Origin: an uncultured Pseudomonadales bacterium
Lineage (GTDB): Bacteria > Pseudomonadota > Gammaproteobacteria > Pseudomonadales > Balneatricaceae
Direction: 5' to 3'
DNA length: 64,000 bases
Assembly (NCBI GenBank): GCA_943787595.1
Contig: CALSNA010000004.1
Coordinates: forward strand, 248,001-312,000
In this document: positions 45,476 to 55,379 of the stretch, one piece after another
Position numbering within the stretch: position 1 is the stretch's first letter
Layout of the letters: each line of letters starts with the position of its first letter
The notes under the pieces: generated by a model
What the model was told of the DNA's origin: nothing
Database searches by the model: none
The model's input: only the letters and a program-made list of their open reading frames with translations
Made by a program: the position numbers and the translations under genes

Positions 45476-46143
45476 AATATTATTTGTGCCTAGTGTGGCG
45501 TGATTTGTTGTTGGTAATGCGTCAACCCGCTGCGGTGTTTAATCCTCTGGTATTCTTTGTGCTGGTGGTTAGTCTTTTCCCACTGGGCGTGACGCCACAA
45601 GCCAGCCAACTAAGTCAGCTTGCAGCTGGAGTGATCTGGGTAGCAGCACTTCTGTCAACTTTGTTATCACTAGACTTAATATTCCGGTCTGATTATGATG
45701 ATGGTAGCTTGGAACAACTGTTATTGGGATCTCAACCAAGCTGGCTATTGGCACTGGCAAAGGTGACAGCTCACTGGCTGGTTAGTGGTTTGCCCTTGGT
45801 AATCTTGGCACCGATTGTGTCTAGTATGTTGTTTATGCCGTATCATGCGCTGCCAGGGATGCTATTGGCCTTGCTATTGGGCACTCCAACCTTGAGCCTA
45901 TTTGGCGCTGTCGGCGCAGCCCTGATGACTGGTGTCAAGGACGGCGGTATATTGTTGTCACTATTGGTTTTGCCTTGGTATATTCCAGTGCTGATTTTTG
46001 GTGCTAGTGCAGTTCAGGCAGCCAGTTCAGGTATGCCCATGAATGCGCAGCTAGCCCTGCTGGGAGCACTGCTCATATTTGCTTTAATGGTAACTCCTGC
46101 TGCGACGGTGGCAGCTCTAAGGGTTGGACAAATGCAGGGTTGA
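45469..46143 (+). CDS. ccmB: Heme exporter membrane subunit CcmB
   Basis: 224 residues with six predicted helices (FNPLVFFVLVVSLFPLGV, LAAGVIWVAALLSTLLSLDL, MLLALLLGTPTLSLFGAVGA, ILLSLLVLPWYIPVLIFGAS). FRSDYDDGSLEQLLL after the second helix is the CcmB signature. It forms the channel part of the CcmA2B2CD complex. Its frame overlaps ccmA. Length is normal. Confidence 0.95.
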   Translation: MLKYYLCLVWRDLLLVMRQPAAVFNPLVFFVLVVSLFPLGVTPQASQLSQLAAGVIWVAALLSTLLSLDLIFRSDYDDGSLEQLLLGSQPSWLLALAKVTAHWLVSGLPLVILAPIVSSMLFMPYHALPGMLLALLLGTPTLSLFGAVGAALMTGVKDGGILLSLLVLPWYIPVLIFGASAVQAASSGMPMNAQLALLGALLIFALMVTPAATVAALRVGQMQG

Positions 46144-46205
46144 ACTGTAGTTCCCTTCTATAGCTGACAAAATGGTAATAATAACATAGGTAAGAAGTAC
46201 AACGA

Positions 46206-46964
46206 ATGGCTCACTTCAAACTGCCCCGTTGGTTCCACCAATTGGGTTCCCCTAAATGGTTCTATCAGTTTGCTGGTCTTTTGCAGCCTTGGTTGGCGTT
46301 GATATCCTTGGTATTGCTATTTTGGGGTATCATGTGGGGCTTGCTGTACGCTCCAGCAGATTATCAGCAAGGTAATAGCTTTCGTATTATTTATGTGCAT
46401 GTGCCTACAGCTATCCTGTCACAATCCATTTTTATGATGTTGGCGGTCGCTGGTGCCATTGGCTTGATCTGGAAGATAAAAATGGCCTTCATAGTAGCTC
46501 GGGCATGTGTCCCTATCGGTGCTAGCATGACTGTTATTGCTTTGCTCACTGGCGCCATCTGGGGCAAGCCTACCTGGGGTACCTTCTGGCAATGGGATGC
46601 GCGATTGACATCGACTCTGGTATTGCTGTTTCTCTATTTAGGAATTTTGGCCCTGTATCAGGCCATTTCTGACCGCCAGATAGCTGCTCGAGCTACGGCC
46701 ATCCTGTCACTGGTAGGATTGGTCAATCTGCCCGTTATCAAATATTCGGTCGATTGGTGGCATACCATTCACCAACCGGCTACGTTCACTTTAACTCAAA
46801 AACCTAATATGCCAGCAGAAATGTATCTACCCTTGATAGTAATGGTTTCGGGAATCTATGCCCTGTTCGTTTTGTTGCTGTTACTGCGCACCCGCAATGA
46901 GATACTGGCTCAGGAAGGTCGTTCCGGCTGGCTGACAAAATTGTTACAAGAGGGGCATGCCTGA
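46206..46964 (+). CDS. ccmC: Heme-handling protein CcmC
   Basis: 252 residues, six helices. The periplasmic WWD-type motif WGTFWQWDARLTSTLVLLFL and flanking histidines (IIYVHVPTAILSQS and WWHTIHQPATFT) bind heme and deliver it to CcmE. An N-terminal extension of about 25 residues precedes the first helix. Its TGA overlaps the ccmD ATG (TGATG). No damage. Confidence 0.96.
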   Translation: MAHFKLPRWFHQLGSPKWFYQFAGLLQPWLALISLVLLFWGIMWGLLYAPADYQQGNSFRIIYVHVPTAILSQSIFMMLAVAGAIGLIWKIKMAFIVARACVPIGASMTVIALLTGAIWGKPTWGTFWQWDARLTSTLVLLFLYLGILALYQAISDRQIAARATAILSLVGLVNLPVIKYSVDWWHTIHQPATFTLTQKPNMPAEMYLPLIVMVSGIYALFVLLLLLRTRNEILAQEGRSGWLTKLLQEGHA

Positions 46965-47140
46965 TGTATTTCCAGTCCTTCATGCAAGCGTTTCATATGA
47001 ATGGTCACGGTGTCTATGTTTGGGGTTGTTATGGTTTGTTTTTGCTAATGATTGCCTGGAACTTCTGGCGTATCCGTAAGCAGCGGCAGTTACAATTGCG
47101 GCGATTGCTTCAGGTCCGGTCTCGTCAGGAGAATGGTTAA
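46964..47140 (+). CDS. ccmD: Heme exporter small subunit CcmD
   Basis: A 58-residue gene, easily missed because of its size. It has MYFQSFMQAFHMNGHGVYVW with the conserved aromatic/Gly-His region, a single helix GCYGLFLLMIAWNFW, and a basic tail RIRKQRQLQLRRLLQ. This is the normal CcmD layout and position between ccmC and ccmE. It starts in the ccmC stop codon, and its TAA overlaps the ccmE ATG (TAATG). CcmD is needed to release holo-CcmE from the CcmABC complex. Confidence 0.93.
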   Translation: MYFQSFMQAFHMNGHGVYVWGCYGLFLLMIAWNFWRIRKQRQLQLRRLLQVRSRQENG

Positions 47141-47601
47141 TGCACCTTAAGCGTAAGCGCAAATTGCAACAATTACTGTTACTAACAGTCGGTAGTGGGC
47201 TGATTATCGGACTTATACTGTATGCCTTGTCGGAGAATATTAACCTGTTTTTCTCACCCTCGGAAATTGCAAGTAGAAAGGCTTATCCGGTGCAACGTAT
47301 CAAAGTTGGTGGTATGGTACGTGAAGGCAGTTTGGAGCGAGCCAATGACAGCCTCCAGGTCAGTTTTATGATCACCGATTATCAGCATGACCTGGTCGTT
47401 TATTATGATGGCATATTGCCGGACTTATTCCGCGAAGGTCAAGGCATTGTAGCCCAGGGCCAACTGCAAGCTGATGGGGCATTTGTAGCAGATCAGGTGT
47501 TGGCCAAGCATGATGAAAACTATATGCCACCAGAAGTTAGTGATGCCATTGAGCAGGCTAGTGCAGCTGCTAATGCAACTACGGAGCAAACTGATCTATG
47601 A
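47140..47601 (+). CDS. ccmE: Heme chaperone CcmE
   Basis: 153 residues. An N-terminal anchor (LQQLLLLTVGSGLIIGLILY) is followed by an OB-fold (IKVGGMVREGSLERANDSLQ, VVYYDGILPDLFREGQGIVA) and the covalent heme-binding His in AKHDENYMPPE, with the downstream Tyr retained. It carries heme in the periplasm from CcmC to CcmF/H. It overlaps both neighbours by one to four bases. Complete. Confidence 0.96.
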   Translation: MHLKRKRKLQQLLLLTVGSGLIIGLILYALSENINLFFSPSEIASRKAYPVQRIKVGGMVREGSLERANDSLQVSFMITDYQHDLVVYYDGILPDLFREGQGIVAQGQLQADGAFVADQVLAKHDENYMPPEVSDAIEQASAAANATTEQTDL

Positions 47602-49571
47602 TCCCTGAGTTGGGCCACTTGGCCCTCATTTTAGCCCTGTGTCTTGCCATAGCCCTAGCGGTAGTGCCTTTGTTTGGCAATGCCACCAGCCAACTGCGAC
47701 TACAAGTAGCTGCCCATCCGCTTGCTTTGGGTCAAGGTTGCATGTTGTTATTGGCTTATGCTGCGCTAACGGTGTCTTTCATCATGGATGATTTCAGTGT
47801 GGTCTATGTGGTGGCTAACTCCAACTCGGCATTGCCTCTGCCCTATAAATTCAGCGCTGTTTGGGGCAGTCATGAAGGGTCACTGCTATTATGGGTATTC
47901 ATATTGAGTCTCTGGACTATCGCTGTAAGTTTGCTGGGGAAGCGTTTACCGCTACTGATGCAGGCTCGCGTCTTAGCGGTAATGGGGATGATCTCAAGTG
48001 GTTTTTTGGCCTTTACTCTATTGACGTCAAACCCTTTTAAGCGTTATTTACCCGATGCTGCTATTGAGGGTGCTGATCTAAATCCTTTGCTGCAAGACTT
48101 TGGTTTGATGATTCACCCACCGATGCTTTACATGGGCTATGTTGGTTTTTCCGTTGCCTTTGCCTTTGCCATCGCAGCTTTAATGGATGGTAAGGTTGAT
48201 GCGGCTTGGGCTCGCTGGGTAAGACCCTGGACTGCAATGGCTTGGGGTTTTCTGACCCTAGGTATCGCTTTAGGTAGTTGGTGGGCTTATTATGAGTTGG
48301 GTTGGGGTGGGTGGTGGTTTTGGGATCCAGTGGAAAATGCTTCCCTGATGCCTTGGCTGTCTGGTACAGCCTTGCTGCATTCATTAGCAGTTTCAGAACA
48401 GCGTAGACTGTTCAAAAGCTGGACCTTGTTGCTGGCTATTCTGACATTTAGTCTTAGTCTACTCGGCACTTTCTTGGTTAGATCCGGAGTGTTGACATCA
48501 GTGCATGCTTTTGCCACAGATCCTGAACGCGGTTATTTTATGCTGTTATTACTGGTTCTTTGTGTTGGTGGATCTTTAGTGCTCTATGCTCTACGCGCTT
48601 CTACGGTTCGTTCCCGGGCAGTGTTTAACTTGCTGTCACGAGAAACTTGTTTATTAGCTAATAATATTCTGTTAATGGTAGCGCTAGCCATAGTTTTTTT
48701 GGGTACCTTGTACCCACTGTTTCTAGATGTTCTGGGGGGTGAGCGTATCTCCGTTGGGCCACCCTACTTCAATGTTTTATTTGTCCCCATCATGGCGTTG
48801 TTGTTATTGTTGTTAGGTATCGGCATTAATGTGCGCTGGAGAGCCATGCCAAGCCAGCGTTTAATGCACCTTTTACGGCAACCCTTGCTATGGGCTCTGG
48901 GCGCCGGTTTTGCTTGGCCTTGGGTCTATGCGGGCGCTTTTAATGCCAGTGTTGCTCTCGCGGGTGCCCTGCTGGTCTGGCTACTGGCCACTAGCGTTGC
49001 AGACCTACGGCAACGGGTACAACAACAAAACAATGCAGGGTCCGTATGGTGGAAACTCGGGGCCAGCTATTACGGCATGTTACTGGCTCACATAGGGATT
49101 GGGTTTACTGCACTCGGTATCGTCATGGTCAGCCATTACTCTGTAGAAGTCTCGTTACGTATGGCACCTAATGATAAGGTTAATGTGGGTGGCTACCAAT
49201 TTATTTTTGATGGTGTAAAATCCATTGATGGACCTAATTACAGCTCAATTCAGGCTCAAGTCCAGGTGCTGAAAAATGGCTCTGTTCAGCAGATTTTACA
49301 GCCAGAAAAGCGACACTATAACGCAGGTCAGCAGGTGATGACTGAGGTAGCCATAGATGCAGGCTTATGGCGCGACCTATATGTGGCCATGGGCGAACCC
49401 CTAGCTCAGGATAGCTGGGCGCTGCGCATCCATTACAAGCCATTTGTGCGCTGGATCTGGCTGGGAGCGCTGTTGATGGCTTTTGGAGCTGGCTCGGCAG
49501 CATGGGGTAAACGTCACCGATTTATCCTCTTACCGGTTGCTCAAACACGACATAAAGGCATTAATTCATGA
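47598..49571 (+). CDS. ccmF: Cytochrome c heme lyase subunit CcmF
   Basis: A 657-residue polytopic protein that, with CcmH/I, attaches heme to apocytochrome c. It has KFSAVWGSHEGSLLLWVFIL, the WWD motif WGGWWFWDPVENASLMPWLS, and flanking histidines (LMIHPPMLYMGYVGFS; HSLAVSEQR). The late periplasmic domain (VEVSLRMAPNDKVNVGGYQF) and last helix are present. Length matches the family (about 650). Confidence 0.96.
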   Translation: MIPELGHLALILALCLAIALAVVPLFGNATSQLRLQVAAHPLALGQGCMLLLAYAALTVSFIMDDFSVVYVVANSNSALPLPYKFSAVWGSHEGSLLLWVFILSLWTIAVSLLGKRLPLLMQARVLAVMGMISSGFLAFTLLTSNPFKRYLPDAAIEGADLNPLLQDFGLMIHPPMLYMGYVGFSVAFAFAIAALMDGKVDAAWARWVRPWTAMAWGFLTLGIALGSWWAYYELGWGGWWFWDPVENASLMPWLSGTALLHSLAVSEQRRLFKSWTLLLAILTFSLSLLGTFLVRSGVLTSVHAFATDPERGYFMLLLLVLCVGGSLVLYALRASTVRSRAVFNLLSRETCLLANNILLMVALAIVFLGTLYPLFLDVLGGERISVGPPYFNVLFVPIMALLLLLLGIGINVRWRAMPSQRLMHLLRQPLLWALGAGFAWPWVYAGAFNASVALAGALLVWLLATSVADLRQRVQQQNNAGSVWWKLGASYYGMLLAHIGIGFTALGIVMVSHYSVEVSLRMAPNDKVNVGGYQFIFDGVKSIDGPNYSSIQAQVQVLKNGSVQQILQPEKRHYNAGQQVMTEVAIDAGLWRDLYVAMGEPLAQDSWALRIHYKPFVRWIWLGALLMAFGAGSAAWGKRHRFILLPVAQTRHKGINS

Positions 49572-50152
49572 ATCAAGATACCACTGTGGCCACCAACTGG
49601 CCCGGATGGCGCTGGCGCTTACTGTTGCTTCTACCTATGGTGCTTGCTTTTGGTATGGGAGCGCTACTCTGGAAAAGTATTGGTACAGATCCTAACCGAT
49701 TAGAATCGAACTTGATCGGCAAGCCCATACCTGAACTGCTTGGCCCTAGTTTGCTGGATCAACAGCGTTTTCTACAGAGATCTGATCTGTCAGGTCAACC
49801 AGCATTGCTGAATGTCTGGGCCACTTGGTGTACATCCTGTGCAATTGAGCATCCTTACCTTATACAGATAGCTAAACTAGAACAAGTTCGTATAATTGGT
49901 ATCAACTACCATGACAAACGCCCACAAGCCATTGACTGGCTAAACCGGCTGGGCAACCCCTATGCATTTACTGTCTTCGACCAGCAAGGTGATCTGGGAA
50001 TCGAGCTGGGCGTGACTGGAGCGCCGGAAACTTACCTGGTGGATGCTGCTGGCATCATCCGAGCCAGGCATGTGGGCATACTAAATGAACGTACTTGGCC
50101 TCAACTGCGCCAACAATACCAGCAGTTAATAGCTGACGTAGACTCACAATGA
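49568..50152 (+). CDS. ccmG: Thiol:disulfide interchange protein CcmG/DsbE
   Basis: A 194-residue membrane-anchored thioredoxin-like protein. An anchor (LLLLPMVLAFGMGALLW) precedes LIGKPIPELLGPSLLDQQ and the active site WATWCTSCAIEHPYL, with cis-Pro in GVTGAPETYLVD. The CTSC active site differs from the common CPTC, replacing the proline; this may alter redox potential. It reduces apocytochrome or CcmH disulfides before heme attachment. It overlaps ccmF and ccmH by four bases each. Confidence 0.95.
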   Translation: MNQDTTVATNWPGWRWRLLLLLPMVLAFGMGALLWKSIGTDPNRLESNLIGKPIPELLGPSLLDQQRFLQRSDLSGQPALLNVWATWCTSCAIEHPYLIQIAKLEQVRIIGINYHDKRPQAIDWLNRLGNPYAFTVFDQQGDLGIELGVTGAPETYLVDAAGIIRARHVGILNERTWPQLRQQYQQLIADVDSQ

Positions 50153-50679
50153 ACTTGCATTGTTGCAATACCCATAGGTTACAACAGGCATTAATAGCAC
50201 TGAGTCTAATGATGTGTGGGATGATCCAGCAAGCACTGGCAGCTGAGCTATCTTCTGATGTGCTAATGGAAAAAAGATTCGCTGACTTGTCTGAACAACT
50301 GCGTTGTCCTAAGTGTCAAAACCAGAGCTTGGCTGATTCAGATGCTATCATTTCCCGAGATCTGCGTCGTCAACTCAGGGAGCTGTTACAACAAGGCTAC
50401 AGCAATGCTGAGGTGAAACAGTACATGGCCGCGCGCTATGGTAATTTTATCCTGTACGATCCGCCCGTCGAACGTGCAACTTTGGTGCTTTGGTTCGCGC
50501 CTTTGTTACTGATCTTGCTGGGAGCAGTGATACTGTATCGAATAAGTCGCTCACATCATCGGACTAGCCAGACTGAGCATACTAAAGTAGATACCCTCAA
50601 TCAAGCTGAAGCGAAACGTCTTGCCAATTTGCTGGTGTCCCAAGATTCTAAAGTAATTCAGGTAACTGATGATGCTTGA
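50149..50679 (+). CDS. ccmH: Cytochrome c maturation protein CcmH
   Basis: 176 residues. A signal peptide (ALIALSLMMCGMIQQALA) precedes a three-helix periplasmic domain with the redox motif LRCPKCQNQSLADSDA and YGNFILYDPPVERATLVLWF, and a C-terminal helix (LLLILLGAVILYRI). It reduces the apocytochrome CXXCH cysteines together with CcmG. The extra C-terminal 25 residues are soluble. It overlaps ccmI by 11 bp. Confidence 0.95.
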   Translation: MNLHCCNTHRLQQALIALSLMMCGMIQQALAAELSSDVLMEKRFADLSEQLRCPKCQNQSLADSDAIISRDLRRQLRELLQQGYSNAEVKQYMAARYGNFILYDPPVERATLVLWFAPLLLILLGAVILYRISRSHHRTSQTEHTKVDTLNQAEAKRLANLLVSQDSKVIQVTDDA

Positions 50680-51916
50680 GTTCTGGCTGCTGTTTGCTGG
50701 GTTGTTAATCGTTGCCAGTTTATTTGTGCTTTGCCCCTTATGGTTCCATTTGCCGGACAGGCTGGCCACGCATACCCAGACCCGACAACAGAATATTGGC
50801 TTGTATCGTGAGCGGCTGGCAATGATAGATGCATCACTAGCCAGTGGTCATTTAGAAACTGCTGATCACCGCCTCCAGGTGGTGGAATTGCAACGTACCT
50901 TTCTGGATGAACTAGACGATGGGCCACTACTCACATCTCAGACAAAGTATCATAAATGCAGTCTCTGGATTCTGCTGTTGGTGGCTGTGTTGGTGACACT
51001 GGCGGGGATAGGGAACTATGTATGGTTGGGTCATTACAACGGTTTGCAACAACAGTACCATCGGCAACAAACCCGTGACATTATTGCTGCTAGTGACTCA
51101 CTTGCTCACGTGGTGCGTAACCTGCAAGCAGCTCTGCAAGAGTTCCCAAACAACTCTGAAGGGTGGTATGCCCTGGCTCATAGCCTACTGGAGTTAGGGC
51201 AGTTGGAGGCTGGTCTCGATGCGATGCAGAAAACCCTGGCGCTGCTGCCTGCTAATTCACTCCAGCGGCATGAATTGTTGGGAGAATATGCCCAAACTTT
51301 ATTTTATGTTGACGGTCAATTCAGTAAGCGTGTACTGGCGGCTTTGGCAGAAGCTTACCATGCAGATTCGGACAATACTGCAGTGCTTAGCCTGCTAGGT
51401 ATTCAAGCCATGGCCATAGACCAGTACCAGACCGCTATTGAATACTGGCAACGAGCTCTTCAAGGTACACAGCGAGAATCTCAGCGTTCAGTTTTGGCCG
51501 CTGGAATCAATAATGCCCGTCGCCTGCTGCAACAACAATCCAGTGGCCAAGTCATTGAACCTATCCTTACAGTTAATATCAGTTTGGCACCAACATTGGC
51601 CCTGCCAACTGCCCAGCAGGCCGTACTGTTCGTTTATGCCCGTTTGCCTGGACAACGCATGCCACTATTGGCAACCAAGCTAGATCCCAGACAGTTACCC
51701 CTTCAAGTGCGCCTTAGTGATGCCTTAACCCTGCGTACTGACCTGCCACTGGCAGAAGTAAAACAACTCGATATTGTTGCTCACCTTGCCTTAGCGGGCA
51801 TTCCTGGCCGCAACCCAGGTGATTTGCTGGGTGAACTCAGTGGTGTAACTGTCAATGGCAATCAGTCCATTGACTTGGTTATTGATCGCGTTATTGACAC
51901 AATAAACCCAGAGTAA
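50669..51916 (+). CDS. ccmI: Cytochrome c biogenesis protein CcmI (TPR)
   Basis: 415 residues. Two N-terminal helices (FWLLFAGLLIVASLFVLCPL; LWILLLVAVLVTLAGIGNYV) are followed by TPR motifs (GWYALAHSLLELGQLEAGLD, AVLSLLGIQAMAIDQYQTAI). A beta-rich C-terminal domain follows (VFVYARLPGQRMPLLATKLD). It binds apocytochrome C-termini and presents them to CcmFH. It is the last gene of the operon. A 130-bp gap separates its stop from convergent gpsA without an obvious terminator. Confidence 0.93.
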   Translation: MMLEFWLLFAGLLIVASLFVLCPLWFHLPDRLATHTQTRQQNIGLYRERLAMIDASLASGHLETADHRLQVVELQRTFLDELDDGPLLTSQTKYHKCSLWILLLVAVLVTLAGIGNYVWLGHYNGLQQQYHRQQTRDIIAASDSLAHVVRNLQAALQEFPNNSEGWYALAHSLLELGQLEAGLDAMQKTLALLPANSLQRHELLGEYAQTLFYVDGQFSKRVLAALAEAYHADSDNTAVLSLLGIQAMAIDQYQTAIEYWQRALQGTQRESQRSVLAAGINNARRLLQQQSSGQVIEPILTVNISLAPTLALPTAQQAVLFVYARLPGQRMPLLATKLDPRQLPLQVRLSDALTLRTDLPLAEVKQLDIVAHLALAGIPGRNPGDLLGELSGVTVNGNQSIDLVIDRVIDTINPE

Positions 51917-52049
51917 CGGCTAATACATGTTTGTGTTAGGATATTATTCATACTTGTTATTAGGGGTAACTGCAAGAATCACAATTGTAATTGTATGTGA
52001 CTAATTCGCTACTATTTTGGCTAGTTAGCGTTGCATAAAATAATGGTTC

Positions 52050-53078
52050 CTAAGCGTCGTTGCGATGCAGTATAAATTCAACATCAGTATTTTGTTCTCT
52101 AGCCATCAGGGTTCGTGTGATTTTGGTAATTTCAGTTTGTTGGTAGAGCAGAGCGTATAATCCATCTACCAGTGGCATACTGATACCTAGGGCATCAGCT
52201 TTAGCCTTGACTAGCGCTATAGTGTTGATACCTTCAGCCACTTCATTCAGCTCTTTCACTGCCTGATTCAGTGTTTTTCCCTGTCCTAGGGCATAGCCAA
52301 TACGGTAGTTGCGGCTTAGTGGTGACATACAGGTAACCATTAAGTCACCAACACCTGCCAGACCCAGAAAAGTCAGCGGGTTGGCACCCATATGTATGGC
52401 TAGACGGCTCATTTCAGCCAAGCTGCGAGTTATCAGCATGCTACGAGTATTTTCTCCCAATTTTAGGGCACCGGTTAAACCGGCAGCGATAGCATAGATA
52501 TTTTTTAATGCTCCTCCCAATTCCACGCCGTATCGATCATTGCTCGCATAAACACGAAAATAGTCACTTTGCAATATTTTTTGTATCCGTTGTCTCAGGT
52601 CTGTATGATCACTGGCTATGACGGTTCCAGTTAACTGCTTAGCGGCCACTTCACGAGCTAAATTGGGGCCGCTGAGCACCCCTATGAACTGCCCTGGAAA
52701 AAAGACTTCCAGAATTTGGCTCATTAACAGAAAATGATTTGCTTCAATGCCTTTGGTAGTTGTCACCAGGTATTGTTGTGGCAGAATGTATTTGCAGGCA
52801 TGCTCCAGAACCTGGCGAAATGCCTGGCTGGGTATGGCAAACATGACTGTATCTGCACCATTAAGAGCTGACTTGATGCAGGTGGTGATGCTCAGTGCCG
52901 GATGCAATTTTAGTTCTGGTAAGTAACGAACGTTACAGCTATTATTTTGCATGCTCATGGCTAGCTTATCATCACGCAGCCATAGGCTCACAGGATAGCC
53001 ATTCTCGGCGATCATGTTTGCCAGCACGGTACCAAAGCTACCACCACCGATTACAGCTATTGAGTGGATTTGATTCAT
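52050..53078 (-). CDS. gpsA: Glycerol-3-phosphate dehydrogenase [NAD(P)+]
   Basis: 342 residues; makes sn-glycerol 3-phosphate for phospholipids. It shows the NAD-binding GGGSFGTVLANMIAENGYPV, TTKGIEANHFLLMSQILEVF, LSGPNLAREVAAKQLTGTVI with the catalytic Lys, GGALKNIYAIAAGLTGALKL with the second catalytic Lys, and AEMSRLAIHMGANPLTFLGL. Complete and of normal length; monocistronic on the minus strand. Confidence 0.96.
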   Translation of the reverse strand: MNQIHSIAVIGGGSFGTVLANMIAENGYPVSLWLRDDKLAMSMQNNSCNVRYLPELKLHPALSITTCIKSALNGADTVMFAIPSQAFRQVLEHACKYILPQQYLVTTTKGIEANHFLLMSQILEVFFPGQFIGVLSGPNLAREVAAKQLTGTVIASDHTDLRQRIQKILQSDYFRVYASNDRYGVELGGALKNIYAIAAGLTGALKLGENTRSMLITRSLAEMSRLAIHMGANPLTFLGLAGVGDLMVTCMSPLSRNYRIGYALGQGKTLNQAVKELNEVAEGINTIALVKAKADALGISMPLVDGLYALLYQQTEITKITRTLMAREQNTDVEFILHRNDA

Positions 53079-53293
53079 CTGTATAGGTATCTCAGATTTA
53101 AATTACTAGTCAATATAGTATGCATGAGATTAGTATTCAATGGCAGAATTTAGTCTCATACACAATATGACCAACCATCATGGTTATTTCATTGATATAT
53201 CAATATTAGGACAGGTTACGGTAGTTAAAGCAGTATCCTGAACACCTCGCCTGTGTCTTCTTCAATATCTAGAACTTTTGTGAAATATGTAGA

Positions 53294-54688
53294 CTAGGTC
53301 CAGGTTAACGGGGCTGGTTTACAGCTTATGGTATGTCCCAGTAAAGCTTCTAGCTCGGGTAAGACAAATGCATCATCCTCTGACGCGAAACTAATGGAGG
53401 TCCCTGTTTTGTTGGCCCGGCCAGTGCGGCCAATACGGTGAACATAATCTTCCGCTATTTCCGGTAGGTCATAATTAAATACATGGCTCACTTCATCTAC
53501 ATGTATACCCCGGCCAGCCACATCGGTGGCAACTAGAATCGCGATTTTACCATCACGGAAACGCGTTAGTGTTTTAACCCGTTGTGGCTGTGCTATTTCG
53601 CCTGATAATAGAGCACTATTGATGTTATCTTGCTGTAAGCGTTCTTGCAACATACGTGCAATATAGCGCCTGTTGGTGAAAACAATCGCTCGTTTGACGT
53701 GTAATTGTTGCAAGCAATTGAGTAATAAAGGATATTTTTCATGACTCGCTACTGAATAAAATTTTTGCGCTACTGTTGTGGTAGCCACACACTCTGGTGC
53801 TACTTCGATATGCATTGCCTCATGGGTCCATTGTTGGGCTAAATGCAAGATCGGCTCACTGAAGGTAGCGCTAAACAACAAAGTCTGACGTTCAGCCTTG
53901 CTGGGAGTCTGACGTATAATGGCACGCACATCGGGAATAAACCCCATACTAAGCATACGGTCAGCTTCATCCAGTACTAGTAACTCAAGCTTACTTAGAT
54001 TCACTGTATTGTGATGACAAAAATCCAATAGACGCCCTGGTGTGGCAACTAGGATATCTACTTGAGTTGCACACAACTGACGTTGTTGCTGCACATAATC
54101 CATGCCGCCTACCAGGTGCTGAACTTGCAGATTGGTAAAGCGGCTAAGAGCAATTGCATCAACTGCAATCTGCATAACCAACTCTCGTGTTGGAGCTAAA
54201 ATTAAAGCGCGTGGGAAGCCATATTGACGTGAACCCAACACTGGATAATCAATCAAATCAGTGATCAAGCTGATTAAAAAGGCTGCTGTCTTGCCTGTGC
54301 CGGTCTGCGCTTTCCCTGTAATATCTTGCCCTGCCAGGGACTGGGGTAAAGTCATGGCCTGAATGGGACTGCAATATTGAAATCCCAGAGCTGTGATTGC
54401 TTGCATCACCTGGTCAGGCAAGTCGAGATCATGGAAGCGTGTTTTCCCAGTTGCTACAGGTACTACGAAATCACTTGGGTGCCAATCCGGGATGGGTTTT
54501 TTCTTTGTGACAGATTTGGATGGTAGCTTATTTTTGGTGATTCTGGTGGTGTTTGAAGAAAGCTTTTGATGGCGCATCTTTGCCATTTTATCTGCAGTTA
54601 AGTCATGAGCATGCTGGGAAACTTTTGCTGTTGTCTGTACGAAATTGGTGGGTTTAATGCCCATTAAGCGCTTGAATTGTCTTAACAA
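53294..54688 (-). CDS. rhlB: DEAD-box ATP-dependent RNA helicase, RhlB-like
   Basis: 464 residues. A basic, Ser/Lys-rich N-terminal extension (1-90) precedes the helicase core: Q motif GFQYCSPIQAMTLPQS, motif I AQTGTGKTAAFL, Ia PTRELVMQIA, II DEADRMLSMG, III LLFSATFS, V VATDVAGRGIHV, VI HRIGRTGRANKTG. The layout, with a long charged extension and a short C-terminus, matches Pseudomonas RhlB, an RNA degradosome partner of RNase E. Other DEAD-box paralogues are possible. Confidence 0.85.
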   Translation of the reverse strand: MLRQFKRLMGIKPTNFVQTTAKVSQHAHDLTADKMAKMRHQKLSSNTTRITKNKLPSKSVTKKKPIPDWHPSDFVVPVATGKTRFHDLDLPDQVMQAITALGFQYCSPIQAMTLPQSLAGQDITGKAQTGTGKTAAFLISLITDLIDYPVLGSRQYGFPRALILAPTRELVMQIAVDAIALSRFTNLQVQHLVGGMDYVQQQRQLCATQVDILVATPGRLLDFCHHNTVNLSKLELLVLDEADRMLSMGFIPDVRAIIRQTPSKAERQTLLFSATFSEPILHLAQQWTHEAMHIEVAPECVATTTVAQKFYSVASHEKYPLLLNCLQQLHVKRAIVFTNRRYIARMLQERLQQDNINSALLSGEIAQPQRVKTLTRFRDGKIAILVATDVAGRGIHVDEVSHVFNYDLPEIAEDYVHRIGRTGRANKTGTSISFASEDDAFVLPELEALLGHTISCKPAPLTWT

Positions 54689-55379
54689 ATGATATGCTCA
54701 CTGATCATCAATAATGACATGGGAGTATAGAGCAGAACCCGTATGTGCACAACTAGTGCCAACTACTAGCAGATGTTGTAGCCATAATTGTCCTAAAATA
54801 CTTAGTTAAACATTGAATTTGTATCCCAAAATCAGATTGCAAAGCCGGTTTTTATCACACTGATGTCTACATTTTTGCCTTGTACCACAATGAAACAGGA
54901 TTACCTTAGAACCTGAAAAGCTTGTAAAAAAAATTTAAAGGGCTTTTTACGGCATGAAGTGAATTTAGGTACTCATTTGCAGGGCTTAGCAGCAATGACC
55001 TACAGTAAATCTACAACCATAAATTCAGCTAACCAGTGTGTTCAGAGCAATGGCTAATCCAGCACAAGATATCGGTTAACAATATCAAACTTTGTAGTTC
55101 TTAATAGTATGGTTCTATTGATCAGTCCACACATTGAAGTTTAAATAATACAGGTCCTGTAACGATTAACCAGTCTGGATTATTACACCGATGTTGCCAA
55201 TATTTAGCATCGGTGCGCTATGTTTATATAGCGTTAGATTTATCATTTTAGCATGGCCATGAGCAATACATTTGCGTTGTTGATGTGCTATCTTATGTTT
55301 GTAATACGTATTCTGAATAATACTGATCTGGTTGCATATGTTTTAGCCAGTGGAGTATACAAGTTAAACTAATATACTG
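54689..55379. other. Intergenic stretch with two adjacent hairpins
   Basis: No gene recognised. CACCGATG (55186-55193) pairs with CATCGGTG (55208-55215), and CGCTAT...ATAGCG follows directly (about 55216-55235). They lie downstream of dinG on the minus strand, but neither is followed by a clear T-run. Confidence 0.4.
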
